Source: Acidovorax sp. Leaf191
GTDB taxonomy: Bacteria; Pseudomonadota; Gammaproteobacteria; Burkholderiales; Burkholderiaceae_C
Assembly: GCF_001424425.1 (NCBI RefSeq)
Contig: NZ_LMPT01000019.1
Span: forward strand, 328,508-392,507
Length of the DNA stretch: 64,000 bases
Direction of reading: 5' to 3'
Shown one piece after another: positions 42,910 to 52,037 of this stretch. The notes below the pieces were generated by a model. It saw only the letters and a program-made list of their open reading frames with translations. It was not told where the DNA came from and searched no databases. Made by a program: the position numbers and the translations under genes. Numbering within the stretch: position 1 is the first letter of the stretch; every line of letters starts with the position of its first letter.

Positions 42910-43953
42910 TCAGGCCGGAACCAGGGTGACCCAATAACGCGTGCGCATGACCACCTGCACGGGCAGGGTCTCGCGCAGCATGGCCAGGATGTATTCGGTG
43001 TCCTGCAGCTGGAACGCGCCGGAGATGCGCAGACCCGCGACCTGCGGGTCGCAGCGCACCACGCCCGGACGGTAGCGCGAGAGCTCACTCGCAAAGTCGC
43101 TCAGCCGCATGCCGTCCGCATACAGCACGCCCTGCGTCCATGCCAGCGCTTGTTCGCTCAGCGCCGCCACAGCCTGCACGCCATCCTGAGTGAAGCTGCA
43201 CTGCTCTCCAGCGCGCAGCACCCGGCCCGTGCCCTGGTGCGGCGTGATCTCCACCGCACCCTCGGCCACCCCCACGCGCGCCTCGCCGGCATCGCCCAGC
43301 CGCACCGCAAACCGCGTTCCCAGCGCACGCAGCCAACCCTGGGGTGTCTCCACGCGAAAGCTGCGGTGGCCGCCCGCATCGGCCCCGGTGGTAATGAGCA
43401 CCTCGCCCGCCCGCAGGCGCACCAGGCGCTCCTGCGGGCTGAAGGCGGCGTCCAGTGCGGTGGCGGTGTTGAGCATGACGCGCGAGCCGTCGGCCAGGAC
43501 CACGCTGCGCTGCTCACCGACAGCGGTGCGGTGGGCGGCCGTCCACTCCTGCCAGGGCAGGTGGCGCCAGCCCAGGAAGGCGGCCGTGGGGGCCGTGCCC
43601 ACCCATGCCAGCACGCGCAGTGCGGCGCGCCGGTTGGCCCCGCGCCGCGCGGTGGCCAGCACGGGCATCCCCAGAGGCGCGGGCACTGAGCCAAAAGTGC
43701 GGGACAGCCGCTCTGCCCGCTGCCAGGCCATTTCGTGGGCAGCGTCCTGCGCGCGCCAGCGTTCAAGCGCCTGCCAATCGGCCGGCTGCGCCTGGCCTGA
43801 ATGAAGGCGCACCAGCCACTGCGCAGCCTCTCGCAGCACGGCGCGGCCAGGCGCGCTGGCGTCGTTGTCTGGTGGGCGGGCTGGGGATGCGCCCCGCCCT
43901 CGCCCTGCACCTTGCGGGTCTGCGTGTGGCGGCCCGCCGGCGCGGCCGTTCAT
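42910..43953 (-). CDS. fecR: FecR-type anti-sigma factor/sigma regulator
   Basis: 347 residues. The cytoplasmic FecR_N-like helix (about 45-90: AAQWLVRLHSGQAQPADWQALERW, in part) binds sigma. A hydrophobic stretch follows a run of Arg (about 125-148, RRAALRVLAWVGTAPTAAFLGW region). The periplasmic FecR beta domain (about 165-265: GEQRSVVLADGSRVMLNTAT, in part) and a C-terminal STN-like helix end the protein. It should transmit the receptor's signal to FecI. The ATG overlaps the fecI stop (ATGA) and the receptor gene follows. Confidence 0.93.
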   Translation of the reverse strand: MNGRAGGPPHADPQGAGRGRGASPARPPDNDASAPGRAVLREAAQWLVRLHSGQAQPADWQALERWRAQDAAHEMAWQRAERLSRTFGSVPAPLGMPVLATARRGANRRAALRVLAWVGTAPTAAFLGWRHLPWQEWTAAHRTAVGEQRSVVLADGSRVMLNTATALDAAFSPQERLVRLRAGEVLITTGADAGGHRSFRVETPQGWLRALGTRFAVRLGDAGEARVGVAEGAVEITPHQGTGRVLRAGEQCSFTQDGVQAVAALSEQALAWTQGVLYADGMRLSDFASELSRYRPGVVRCDPQVAGLRISGAFQLQDTEYILAMLRETLPVQVVMRTRYWVTLVPA

Positions 43954-44459
43954 GCCATCGCCAGCAGGCAGCATTCGAACCCCTGCGCCATGTAGCGCTT
44001 GACGGTGCGCTCGCTCACCTGCAGTTGTTGCGCGATCTCGGCATAGCCCAGTCCTTCCAGCTGCGACAGCAGGAATGCGTGCCGTGCCTTGGGCGCCAAG
44101 CCCTCCAGCATGGCGTCGATGGCATGGAGCGCTTCCAGAATGAGCGCGCGCTCTTCGGGCGATGGCGCCATGGGTTCGGGCATGAGCGCCAGCGCATCCG
44201 CATAGGCCTGCTCCAGCGCCTGGCGGCGCCAATGGTCGCAGACCAGGCCCTTGGCGATGGTGGTGAGGTAAGCGCGAGGCTCGCGCAAACTTTGCAGCAC
44301 CTGCGGCCTCAGCAACACCCGCACAAACGTGTCCTGCGCAAGGTCGGCCGCCTCGTCCCTGCAGCCGAGCCGCCGGTACAGCCAGGCACGCAGCCAGCCG
44401 CTGTGGTCGCTGTACAGCGTGTGCGGAGAGTGAACCTGACTGGCGTCAGCGGCGGTCAT
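43950..44459 (-). CDS. fecI: FecI-type ECF sigma factor
   Basis: 169 residues from MTAADASQVHSPHTLY; a longer open frame upstream runs through the Fur site and is not used. Region 2 has DEAADLAQDTFVRVLLRPQ and YLTTIAKGLVCDHWRR; region 4 has LAPKARHAFLLSQLEGLGYAEIAQQLQVSERTVKRYM (given in part). This is the classic iron-starvation sigma that directs transcription of the receptor gene. It is first in the operon with a Fur box 38 bases upstream. FecR follows with coupled translation. Confidence 0.95.
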   Translation of the reverse strand: MTAADASQVHSPHTLYSDHSGWLRAWLYRRLGCRDEAADLAQDTFVRVLLRPQVLQSLREPRAYLTTIAKGLVCDHWRRQALEQAYADALALMPEPMAPSPEERALILEALHAIDAMLEGLAPKARHAFLLSQLEGLGYAEIAQQLQVSERTVKRYMAQGFECCLLAMA

Positions 44460-44496
44460 GCAGATCCAAGGGACAGAGGTGATGTTGCCGGAATTA

Positions 44497-44517
44497 TATT
44501 GAGAATAATTCTCAATA
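44497..44517. promoter_or_regulatory. Fur box upstream of fecI
   Basis: A 21-bp inverted repeat with 10-base arms TATTGAGAAT / ATTCTCAATA and one central base. It fits the inverted-repeat Fur operator (GATAATGATAATCATTATC-type, ATTnnnAAT logic) and lies just upstream of the sigma gene and in front of the divergent pilus operon. Confidence 0.9.
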
Positions 44518-44748
44518 CCAAACAATGTCACCCCTCTTACGTCACCTATCGCATGTAAACGCAAGGAATATCCGCGCAAAAAAAATGTAAATAACAATAC
44601 AAACAATTGATTATTGGCCGCAACTATCAATTAAAAACTGGACGTACGCACCGTTGCAGTGCACCCTGAGGCTGGACAGGTTCACCACGCAGGGCGCGCG
44701 TCAGTGTGTCTTGGCGTTTCTTCTTCAATTTTTTGTGGGGAGAAGGCA

Positions 44749-45402
44749 ATGCGAGCATCACAAAGAGCGCAACGACCGGTTGGTTCATCAACGACTGCAA
44801 CGACAGGCGCCCGTGCGCACGGACTGCCAAGCGTGCAGAAGCTGCGGGGCGCCGGCATCATCCTGGCCTGCTGCGCATGGGCGTGCACCGCTGGCGCGGA
44901 CACCCTCACCGGCAATCTGCAATCCCAGATCCAGCTCACGGCCGGCTGCATGATTGCCGGCAGCTCCGGGGCGGCATCGGGGGTCAACTTCGGTACGCTC
45001 GACTTCGGCACACGGCCCAGCACCTTTACCGGCACGGTGCAGGCCTCGGCATCGGGCGGCGAGAGCGTGTCGGGCCCTACGCAGCTGGTGTGTTCGCCGG
45101 ATGTGCTGGGCATCAGCATCCAGGTCGGCCCTGGCAATTACGCGGGCCTGGGCGGTGCCATCGGTGCCGGCACCCGGGCCATGCGCAACGGCAACACAGC
45201 GGCCTATATCCCCTACGACGTCTTCCGCGACTCCGGCCACACCCAGGTCTACCCGCTGGCCGCGGCCATCAACGGTATCGCGGTGCCCGCCAACGGCGCG
45301 GCGTTTCCGCTGCCGATCTACGGTCAGATCAACAAGACCGACCCCACGGCACTGCCAGCAGGCATGTACATGGATACGCTGCAGGTCACTGTGACCTACT
45401 GA
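44749..45402 (+). CDS. Csu-type pilin (spore coat U/SCPU domain)
   Basis: 217 residues from MRASQRAQRP; GGGGAGAA precedes the ATG. Signal peptide with hydrophobic core AGIILACCAWACTAGAD. Mature SCPU fold: LQSQIQLTAGCMIAGSS at the donor-strand start, Cys pair typical of these pilins, and the ending PAGMYMDTLQVTVTY common to the family. Likely the structural or second subunit (CsuA/B-like). First gene of the chaperone-usher operon; the region in front holds the Fur site of the divergent fecI gene. Confidence 0.9.
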   Translation: MRASQRAQRPVGSSTTATTGARAHGLPSVQKLRGAGIILACCAWACTAGADTLTGNLQSQIQLTAGCMIAGSSGAASGVNFGTLDFGTRPSTFTGTVQASASGGESVSGPTQLVCSPDVLGISIQVGPGNYAGLGGAIGAGTRAMRNGNTAAYIPYDVFRDSGHTQVYPLAAAINGIAVPANGAAFPLPIYGQINKTDPTALPAGMYMDTLQVTVTY

Positions 45403-45505
45403 TTCTTTCGTGCCTCTTCCACCGTAGGGCACGGGTGGGACTTCCCACCACCCAGAGCCCCCCGGCAACACCACGGCTGCGCACGGCAGCCACAGAGAGA
45501 TCCCG

Positions 45506-46105
45506 ATGAAGAAAATCATGCAGGCCATTGCAGGGGTGAGGCTGCGCGCGAAGCGCCTCACCAGTGCGCAAACACCGCTCCAGCTGGCGCGGGCATCGCG
45601 CCTGGCGCTGCTGGTGCTTCCAGCGGCTGCGCTGGCGGCCACCATCCCGACCAGCCCCACGTTCACGGTGTCGGCGTCGGTGGTGCGGGGCTGTGTGGTC
45701 TCCGGCAGCACCAGCCAGGTCAGCGGCATTGCGTTTGGCAGCATCAACTTCGGCAGCCACCCTGCGCTGCAGTCGGGCACCATGCAAACCATGGCCGGCA
45801 GCAGCATGGGAGGCCAGGCCAAGCTGGTGTGCACCCCGGGCACCGCCGTGCAGATCAGCATCGACGGCGGGCAACACGGACAGGGCGTGCAACGGCGCAT
45901 GTCCAACGGCGCAGGCAAGTACGTCCCCTACAACCTGGATCTCGTGCAGGGCGCGCCAGCCCCGCTGGTGCCCAATGTGCCGGTGGGCCTGGTGATCGAC
46001 GCCACGCCGCTGGCCCTGCCCGTGCGCGGCACCGTCACGCTGCCGGGCTCTACGGCCGCAGCGGGCATCTATGCGGACACCGTGCAGGTGACGCTGTCAT
46101 GGTGA
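45506..46105 (+). CDS. Second Csu-type pilin subunit (SCPU domain)
   Basis: 199 residues. The signal core LALLVLPAAALAAT is preceded by a basic, long N-region. Mature part: TFTVSASVVRGCVVSGSTS, IAFGSINFGSHPAL, AKLVCTPGTAVQISID and the family ending AGIYADTVQVTLSW. It is shorter and distinct from the first subunit, so CsuA- or CsuB-like. The ATG of the chaperone gene lies 7 bases before its end. Confidence 0.9.
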   Translation: MKKIMQAIAGVRLRAKRLTSAQTPLQLARASRLALLVLPAAALAATIPTSPTFTVSASVVRGCVVSGSTSQVSGIAFGSINFGSHPALQSGTMQTMAGSSMGGQAKLVCTPGTAVQISIDGGQHGQGVQRRMSNGAGKYVPYNLDLVQGAPAPLVPNVPVGLVIDATPLALPVRGTVTLPGSTAAAGIYADTVQVTLSW

Positions 46106-46926
46106 GCGCATTGACCACCGATGCCACCGTGCGCCCCTGGCGCGCCGCCGCGCGGTGGCTCTGCGCACTGGGGCTGGCCCTGGCCGCTGCGGCGCCCGTG
46201 AATGCCGCCACGCCGCTGATGATCTGGCCGGTGGACCCGATGATCACCGAGGAGCAGCAGGCCGTGGCCGTGTGGGTGGAAAACCGGGGCGTGGCCGCGG
46301 TGTCGCTGCAGGTGCGGGTCATGGACTGGAGCCAGACCGAAGGCGAGGAGTTTCTCTCGTCACAAAAAGAGGTCGTGGCTAGCCCCCCGATCAGCGTGAT
46401 CCCGCCGGGCAAGCGGCAGATGGTCCGACTGATCGCGTCGCAGCCCGTGCCACCCGAACTGGAAGTGGCCTACCGCGTGCTCATCGACGAGCTGCCTGCA
46501 CCCGATGACCAGTCCGGATCCCCCACACAGGATGAAACAGGCATGGGCATACGGCTCAAGGTGCGCTACGCCATCCCGCTGTTCGTGTACGGCCGCGGCG
46601 CGCAGCCATTCAGGGCCACGCACTCGCAGGCACAACGCGGCAGCAAGGGCAAGCCGCTGCCGCCGGACCTGACGTGGAACACGGTCAAGGACGGCAAGGC
46701 GCACCGCCTGGTGGTGCGCAACAAGGGCAAGGGGCACGCGCGCATCACGGCCGTGCGCTGGGGCACCCGGGCACCGCGGCCTGATGTGACCATCAATGAA
46801 GGCCTGATGGGCTATGTGCTGCCCAACAGCCTGATGCGCTGGGAACTGGAGGCGCCACCGCCCGGCGACCCGGTGCTCAAGGCCAACATCAATGGGCATG
46901 AGACCCTTGTGCCCCGTGGCGAGTAG
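46099..46926 (+). CDS. Fimbrial chaperone (CsuC/PapD-like)
   Basis: Periplasmic chaperone giving each pilin its missing strand; 275 residues. Signal peptide about 1-38. The Ig-like pair has MIWPVDPMITEEQQAVAVWVENRG, in part, PPGKRQMVRLIAS (with the conserved Arg/Lys for the pilin C-terminus), and VAYRVLIDELP (the hydrophobic G1 strand). Csu-family features include the longer loop with Gln/Ser (QAQRGSKG). It overlaps the preceding pilin by 7 bases and the usher by 35. Confidence 0.92.
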   Translation: MVSALTTDATVRPWRAAARWLCALGLALAAAAPVNAATPLMIWPVDPMITEEQQAVAVWVENRGVAAVSLQVRVMDWSQTEGEEFLSSQKEVVASPPISVIPPGKRQMVRLIASQPVPPELEVAYRVLIDELPAPDDQSGSPTQDETGMGIRLKVRYAIPLFVYGRGAQPFRATHSQAQRGSKGKPLPPDLTWNTVKDGKAHRLVVRNKGKGHARITAVRWGTRAPRPDVTINEGLMGYVLPNSLMRWELEAPPPGDPVLKANINGHETLVPRGE

Positions 46927-49390
46927 TGAGCGCGCCTCCCTGTGGATCCGCGCAGGGCGTGCCCTGGTGGCCAGCAGCCTCGTGCCGGCGCAGATATCGG
47001 CCGGCACCTTGACGGCACCGGCCCCGCCCGCGGGCCACCCTGCTGCGGCACCGGTGCAGCATGCGCTGGCGGTGCCGCCCGCAGCGCCGTCCGCTGCACC
47101 GCCCCAGTCGCCGTGGGATGCACCTGCGACCGCGTGGCCGCCGCCTCCCGGCGCTTCGCTGCTGTACCTGGATGTGCAGATCAATGGGCAGCCCCAGGGG
47201 CAGCTGGTGGAGGTAGTGCAGAACGGGGACGATTTCGAGATCGAGGCCGAGACGCTGCGGCGCATGCACATCCACAACGCCCAGCCGCGCAACACGCGCC
47301 TGGCGGTGAACCGGCTGCCCGGTGTGTCGGTGGAATACGAGCCGCTCACCCAGCAGCTGTCGCTGACGGTGCCACCGCAGTGGCTGCCCATGCAGCGGCT
47401 GGCCGACGAGACGCCGCAGGAGTCGCCCGACAGCACCACCGGCAGCGGCTGGCTGCTGAACTACGACATCTACAGCACGCACTCGCGCAGGCACTCCCTC
47501 ACGTCGCTGTGGTCGGAGCAGCGGTACTTCAGCCCCGACGGAGTGGTCTCCAACACCGGGCTGGTGCGCCTGCAGGTGCGCGACGCCACCCGCGGGTATG
47601 TGCGCTACGACACGCGCTGGACGCGCACCGACACCGGCACCGCCACCGAGGCGATCTATGGCGACATCGTCAGCGGCTCCCTGCCCTGGAGCACGTCGGT
47701 GCGCCTGGGCGGTGTGCAGTGGTCGCGCAACTTCGGGGTGCGGCCCGACCTGGTCACCTATCCCCTGCCCCAGTTTGCCGGCCAGGCCGCGGTGCCGTCG
47801 GCGGTGGACCTGTTTCTCAACGGATTCAAGGCCTTCAGCAACCGGGTGGCGCCCGGTCCCTTCACGCTCAGCGAGATGCCGCTGGTCAGCGGCGCGGGTA
47901 CCGCGTCGGTGGTCACCACCGACGCGCTCGGCCGGCAGGTGTACACCACCATCCCGTTCTATGTGCACCGCGAACTGCTGCGGCCCGGGTGGACGGACTA
48001 TTCGCTGTCGCTGGGCGCGCTGCGCCGCGACTACGGCGTGCGCAGCTTCTCGTATGGTCGGCCCGTTGCCACGGGCGTGTACCGCCAGGGGCTGTCGGAT
48101 GTACTCACGTTGGAGGCCCAGGCCCAGGTGGGCAAGGGCCTGGGCGTGGCCGGTGTGGGGGGGCTGGCGGGGCTGGGCATGATGGGCATCGCCAACGCGT
48201 CGATCACCCGCGGCTACACATCGCGCTCGGGCAGCGGCTGGCAGTACAGCGCCGGCTGGCAGTACAACACGCAGCGTGCTGGCATTTCGCTGCAGCAAAG
48301 CGGGCGCACGGCGCGCTTCGGCGATGCCAGCACCTACGCGGACGACGGCTATCAACTGCCCAGGAGAACCCGCCAGTTGAACCTGAGCTGGACGCTGGGC
48401 CGGGGGGCGGTGTCCGCAGGCTGGCTGGACACACGCGACGCCCGCAGTGAGCGCAGCCGCATCGCGTTTGCCAGCTACAGCACGCCGCTGCGCGGCAACA
48501 CCTACCTCACCGTGACGGCCGGGCGCACGCTGGAGACCGGCGAGAACCAGTTGCGCCTTCAGTTGACGTACTTTCTGGGTGACAACGCCAGCGCGCAGCT
48601 GGCGTCCGGCAAGACCCGCGGCTCGACCCAGACCTATGCCAGCTACCAACGCTCGCTCCCCACGGAAGGCGGATGGGGCTGGAACGCGTCGCACACGCTG
48701 TCGGGGGGGCCCGAGCGCTACGGCCAGGCCTCTGTGCAATACCGCAACGCCACACTCGCGGTGGAAGGCGGCGTGAGCACGAGCGCGGGCCAGACCATGC
48801 AGTGGGGAGGACTGGCCGGGTCGCTCGGGGTCATCGACGGGCACGTGTTTGCGGCCAACCGGGTGCACGACGGCTTCGCGCTGGTGTCCACGCAGGGCAT
48901 GCCCGACGTGCCGATCATGTACGAGAACCAGCTGGCGGGCTACACCAACGCCCAGGGCTACCTGCTGGTGCCCAGCGTGCCCGCCTACTACCCTGGCCGT
49001 TACGCCGTGGACCCGCTGACGCTGCCGCCCGATGTGGACATCCCGGCGCTGGAGCGGCGCATGGCGGTGTCGCGCAACGCGGGCATGCTGGTGCAGCTGC
49101 CGGTGCTCAAGATGCGCACCGCCACCATCACCCTCGTCGACCAGGACGGCAAGCCCGTGCCCGCCGGCAGCGCCGTGCACCACGCGCCCGGCGGCATGCA
49201 CACCGTGGTGGGCTGGGACGGCGTGGTGTACCTCACCGTGCTGCATCCCCGCAATCAGCTGACGGTGCGCACCCCCGAAGGCACCGAGTGCCGGGCTGAA
49301 TTCAGCGAGGCCGACTACACCGCGGCCCGCGACCTCGTCGTGCCCTGCTCGAAGCCCGCAGCCGGTGCGCAGAAAGGAGCCCCCCGTTGA
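46892..49390 (+). CDS. Outer-membrane usher (CsuD/FimD-like)
   Basis: 832 residues. Signal-like N-terminus (start 46892, or 46898), then Pro/Ala linker, N-terminal usher domain (about 90-200), a 24-strand barrel, plug (about 300-380) and C-terminal domains ending VPCSKPAAGAQKG. Conserved FLNGFKAFSNRVAPGPFTLSEMP (given in part) and GRQVYTTIPFYVH identify the Csu branch. The frame begins 35 bases inside the chaperone gene. Its stop overlaps the TTG start of the tip subunit. Confidence 0.93.
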   Translation: MGMRPLCPVASSERASLWIRAGRALVASSLVPAQISAGTLTAPAPPAGHPAAAPVQHALAVPPAAPSAAPPQSPWDAPATAWPPPPGASLLYLDVQINGQPQGQLVEVVQNGDDFEIEAETLRRMHIHNAQPRNTRLAVNRLPGVSVEYEPLTQQLSLTVPPQWLPMQRLADETPQESPDSTTGSGWLLNYDIYSTHSRRHSLTSLWSEQRYFSPDGVVSNTGLVRLQVRDATRGYVRYDTRWTRTDTGTATEAIYGDIVSGSLPWSTSVRLGGVQWSRNFGVRPDLVTYPLPQFAGQAAVPSAVDLFLNGFKAFSNRVAPGPFTLSEMPLVSGAGTASVVTTDALGRQVYTTIPFYVHRELLRPGWTDYSLSLGALRRDYGVRSFSYGRPVATGVYRQGLSDVLTLEAQAQVGKGLGVAGVGGLAGLGMMGIANASITRGYTSRSGSGWQYSAGWQYNTQRAGISLQQSGRTARFGDASTYADDGYQLPRRTRQLNLSWTLGRGAVSAGWLDTRDARSERSRIAFASYSTPLRGNTYLTVTAGRTLETGENQLRLQLTYFLGDNASAQLASGKTRGSTQTYASYQRSLPTEGGWGWNASHTLSGGPERYGQASVQYRNATLAVEGGVSTSAGQTMQWGGLAGSLGVIDGHVFAANRVHDGFALVSTQGMPDVPIMYENQLAGYTNAQGYLLVPSVPAYYPGRYAVDPLTLPPDVDIPALERRMAVSRNAGMLVQLPVLKMRTATITLVDQDGKPVPAGSAVHHAPGGMHTVVGWDGVVYLTVLHPRNQLTVRTPEGTECRAEFSEADYTAARDLVVPCSKPAAGAQKGAPR

Positions 49391-50490
49391 CCCGACCCGA
49401 CACCCTGCCGGCGCCGCCGCCCACCACCACCGAGCCGTCCATCGCCCCGATGGCCGCGCAGACGCCTCCCGGCAACCCTCGCACGCCATCTGCCAACGGA
49501 GCGTGGGTCACCCGATGCCCAGGGCATGTTCTGCGCAAGGCCTGTTCAACGCGCTGGCGCGGCCTGGGGCTGGCAGCGGTCCTGGCGATGTGCTCGCTGC
49601 AGGCCGCAGCCGTGTGCACCCCGGTGGAGAGCAGCGGCGTGCTCGGATCGCACCCGTCGCAGCGCGTGCGCACGGGCTCGCCCATCACATCCACCGCGGA
49701 GTTCCGGTTTGGTTGCGGCACCGTGGTGCTGGCCCTGCTGTCGGCCCCCACGCTGAAGGCCAAGATCACCACGCCGGTCACGGGCCTGACCCTCAAGAAC
49801 ACCACCAACAGTGCCATCACCGTGCCCTACGAGATCGCCCCGGTGGGCGGCGGTACCTACACGCCGGGGCTGCTGATCCTCGACCTCAACAACACCAACG
49901 TGGTGTCCTTGCTGAGCAACAACCAGGCGATCATCGGCATCAAGATCAGTACGCTCACGGGCGCCAACGTGCCCGCCGGTACCTACACCGACAACATCAC
50001 CGTGAACTGGACGTACGCCAACATCTGCGAAGGCGTCGCGGTGGGCAACGCCTGCGTGGGCAACCTGCGCACGGGCAGCACGGACCGCACCATCACTGTC
50101 ACGCTGGTGGTCACGAACGACTGCACCATCACGGCACCCAACGTGCAGTTCGGCTCGGCACCGCTGCCCAGCGCCTTCGGCACCGTCTCGCAGAGCATCA
50201 CGCTGCTGTGCACCAAGGGCATCACCTACACGGTCGGGCTCGACATGGGTTCCTACGCCAGCGGCGCGCGGCGCCAGATGGCCAGCGGTGTCAACCGGCT
50301 GCAGTACAACATCTTCAAGCAGGACCAGTCGGTCTGGGGGCCACTGGCCGGCGCACGCGTGTCCAGCCTGGGCGTGGCCGACGGGCTCACGCCCCAGGTG
50401 ATCCCGTACACCGCCACTATCTATGCCGACCAGCCCGCCGTACCGCAAGGCAGCTACAGCGACAGCGTGAAGGTGGATGTGCAGTTCTGA
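49387..50490 (+). CDS. Csu-type tip adhesin (two SCPU-like halves)
   Basis: 367 residues, starting at TTG (49387) with AAAGGAG 7 bases upstream, inside the usher stop (TTGA overlap). The signal core (LGLAAVLAMCSLQAAAVC) is unusually far in, at about residues 57-75; an internal start is possible. Two domains: residues about 75-235 (CGTVVLALLSAPTLK..., with NLRTGSTDRTITVTL near its end) and 236-367 (DCTITAPNVQFGSAPLPSAFG to GSYSDSVKVDVQF). Like CsuE, the long last subunit is the likely adhesive tip. Confidence 0.88.
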   Translation: MTRPDTLPAPPPTTTEPSIAPMAAQTPPGNPRTPSANGAWVTRCPGHVLRKACSTRWRGLGLAAVLAMCSLQAAAVCTPVESSGVLGSHPSQRVRTGSPITSTAEFRFGCGTVVLALLSAPTLKAKITTPVTGLTLKNTTNSAITVPYEIAPVGGGTYTPGLLILDLNNTNVVSLLSNNQAIIGIKISTLTGANVPAGTYTDNITVNWTYANICEGVAVGNACVGNLRTGSTDRTITVTLVVTNDCTITAPNVQFGSAPLPSAFGTVSQSITLLCTKGITYTVGLDMGSYASGARRQMASGVNRLQYNIFKQDQSVWGPLAGARVSSLGVADGLTPQVIPYTATIYADQPAVPQGSYSDSVKVDVQF

Positions 50491-50636
50491 GGGCTGCGCC
50501 GTACAGAACTCATTACAAGGCGTTCGAACCGCAGCACAATATCCACACCCATGTCGGCCAACGCATCCGCACAACGCCCGTGCCCCCCTGCATCATGCCG
50601 GCGGTACCCACCCAGATTGCAAAGAAGGAGAACTCC

Positions 50637-51434
50637 ATGAAAGACCCGGCTCTTCGGAAACACGCCTGGCTGCTGTGCCTGCCCTTGCTGGTGAATCCTC
50701 TGGCCGCGCAGGCCCAGGACCCACTGGTGGATCTGCGCTCCAACGGCAGCTACACCTCCTACCGCCTTCCAGACGACACCACCCAGGTGGACTTGGTGGA
50801 GCAGACGCAGGGGGCCTGCCGCTTCAACCGCACCTGGGGCTACGACCTCACCAACCGCGAGCTGTGGACCAATGGCGGCTGCGGCGGGCGGTTCAAGGTC
50901 TCGCGCAGCTACGCCTCAGGCAACAACAATGGCAGCGGCTCCAACGCCGGTGCCGCGGTGGCCGCCGTGGCAGCCATTGCGGGCATCGCCCTGCTGGCCA
51001 ATCACAACCGGCACGACGACGACCGGCGCCCCGAGTACCCGGACCCTGGCTACGGCGGCCGGGGTGGCGAGATCCGTGTGGACGGGCGCCTGTGCCTGGA
51101 TGTGAGGGGCGGCAAGTTCCAGCCCGGCACCACGCTGCAGGTGTATGAATGCAACGGCACCGCATCCCAGCGGTTCGCAGTGGGACGCGGTGGCGAGATC
51201 CGCGTGCGCGACCTGTGCGTGGATGTGGACCGTGGCGACCCGCGCGATGGCGCGCGGGTGGTGCTGTGGTCCTGCTCGGGCTCCCGCAGCCAGAGCTGGA
51301 CGTCGCGCGGCGGCCAGATCGTGAGCAACCTCAACGGCAAGTGCCTGGACGTCGAAGACGGCCGCGTGCGCCAGGAAGCCGCTGCCATGGTGTGGTCCTG
51401 CAACCGTAGCCCCAGCCAGCGCTGGTGGTGGTAA
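50637..51434 (+). CDS. DUF3011 plus ricin-type lectin protein
   Basis: 265 residues; AAGGAG precedes the ATG. Signal peptide (about 1-27). DUF3011 at about 28-90 (RSNGSYTSYRLP, CRFNRTWGYDLTNRELWTNGGCGGRF, in part). A hydrophobic stretch at about 104-122 (AAVAAVAAIAGIALLA) could be a TM. A ricin B-type trefoil at about 140-265 has three QxW-like repeats (SQRFAV, SQSWTS, SQRWWW). Likely carbohydrate-binding. It follows the pilus operon by 146 bases and could assist adhesion; this link is inferred. Confidence 0.88.
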   Translation: MKDPALRKHAWLLCLPLLVNPLAAQAQDPLVDLRSNGSYTSYRLPDDTTQVDLVEQTQGACRFNRTWGYDLTNRELWTNGGCGGRFKVSRSYASGNNNGSGSNAGAAVAAVAAIAGIALLANHNRHDDDRRPEYPDPGYGGRGGEIRVDGRLCLDVRGGKFQPGTTLQVYECNGTASQRFAVGRGGEIRVRDLCVDVDRGDPRDGARVVLWSCSGSRSQSWTSRGGQIVSNLNGKCLDVEDGRVRQEAAAMVWSCNRSPSQRWWW

Positions 51435-51452
51435 ACAAGGGAGACAAGCACC

Positions 51453-52037
51453 ATGAAAAGCCCCCAGACCATGACCCATTCCTCCCTTCATGCGGCGCGC
51501 GCTGGTCGCGCAGGTCTCGCAATGGAGATGCGCACCGGTGCGCTCGCGATTGCGATTGCGGCACTGTGGTTGGCACTGTCCGGCACAGCGCGTGCTGCCG
51601 ACACCCCTGTGTCGTCGCCCGCAGTGCCACCACGCCCCGCCGCCGCCGCGCCAGGCCATGCGCACGGCCACAAGGCGCCCGCCAAGCCCCGCGGGCAGCG
51701 GCTGCAGGCCATCTGCTCGGCCGCCGACCTGAACCATGATGGCAGCGTGTCGCTCGACGAGTTCCACCAGGACATCGTGCAGAGCTGGCACAGCCTCTCG
51801 CCCGACGCCACCGGCTACGTGCAGCTGGCAGACCTGGCCCAGGTGCCCCGCATGGGCAAAGGCCGCCTGAAGCGCCTGGCGGCCAGCGACAAGGACGGCG
51901 ACGGCAGGCTGTCGTTCAAGGAAGTCGTCGAAACCCGCATGGCCTATTTCGAAGCTGCGGACAAAGACCAGAACGACGCGTTGTCGATCGAGGAATGCGT
52001 GGCCTACGAGCGCCAGCGGCGCGACGCGAAACCGTAG
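51453..52037 (+). CDS. EF-hand domain protein, exported
   Basis: 194 residues. Signal peptide core near 29-48 (LAIAIAALWLALSGTARA). A His/Pro/Lys linker leads to EF-hand loops DLNHDGSVSLDEF, DKDGDGRLSFKEV and DKDQNDALSIEEC at about 92-175. A fourth, degenerate one reads SPDATGYVQLADL. The first Met (51453) and one at about 51522 are both possible; the latter is closer to the signal core. Likely binds calcium in the periplasm. Follows the lectin gene by 18 bases, so co-transcription is likely. Confidence 0.9.
   Translation: MKSPQTMTHSSLHAARAGRAGLAMEMRTGALAIAIAALWLALSGTARAADTPVSSPAVPPRPAAAAPGHAHGHKAPAKPRGQRLQAICSAADLNHDGSVSLDEFHQDIVQSWHSLSPDATGYVQLADLAQVPRMGKGRLKRLAASDKDGDGRLSFKEVVETRMAYFEAADKDQNDALSIEECVAYERQRRDAKP

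Noticed and set aside
46889-49489. A minus-strand open frame of about 866 codons opposite the usher gene
   Set aside because: The usher frame has signal, barrel and Csu motifs and overlaps its neighbours by a few bases; the antisense frame has none.
49365-51434. A single large gene spanning the tip pilin region and the lectin
   Set aside because: The first part of that frame is a shadow of the pilin gene. The lectin has its own AAGGAG, ATG and signal peptide at 50637.
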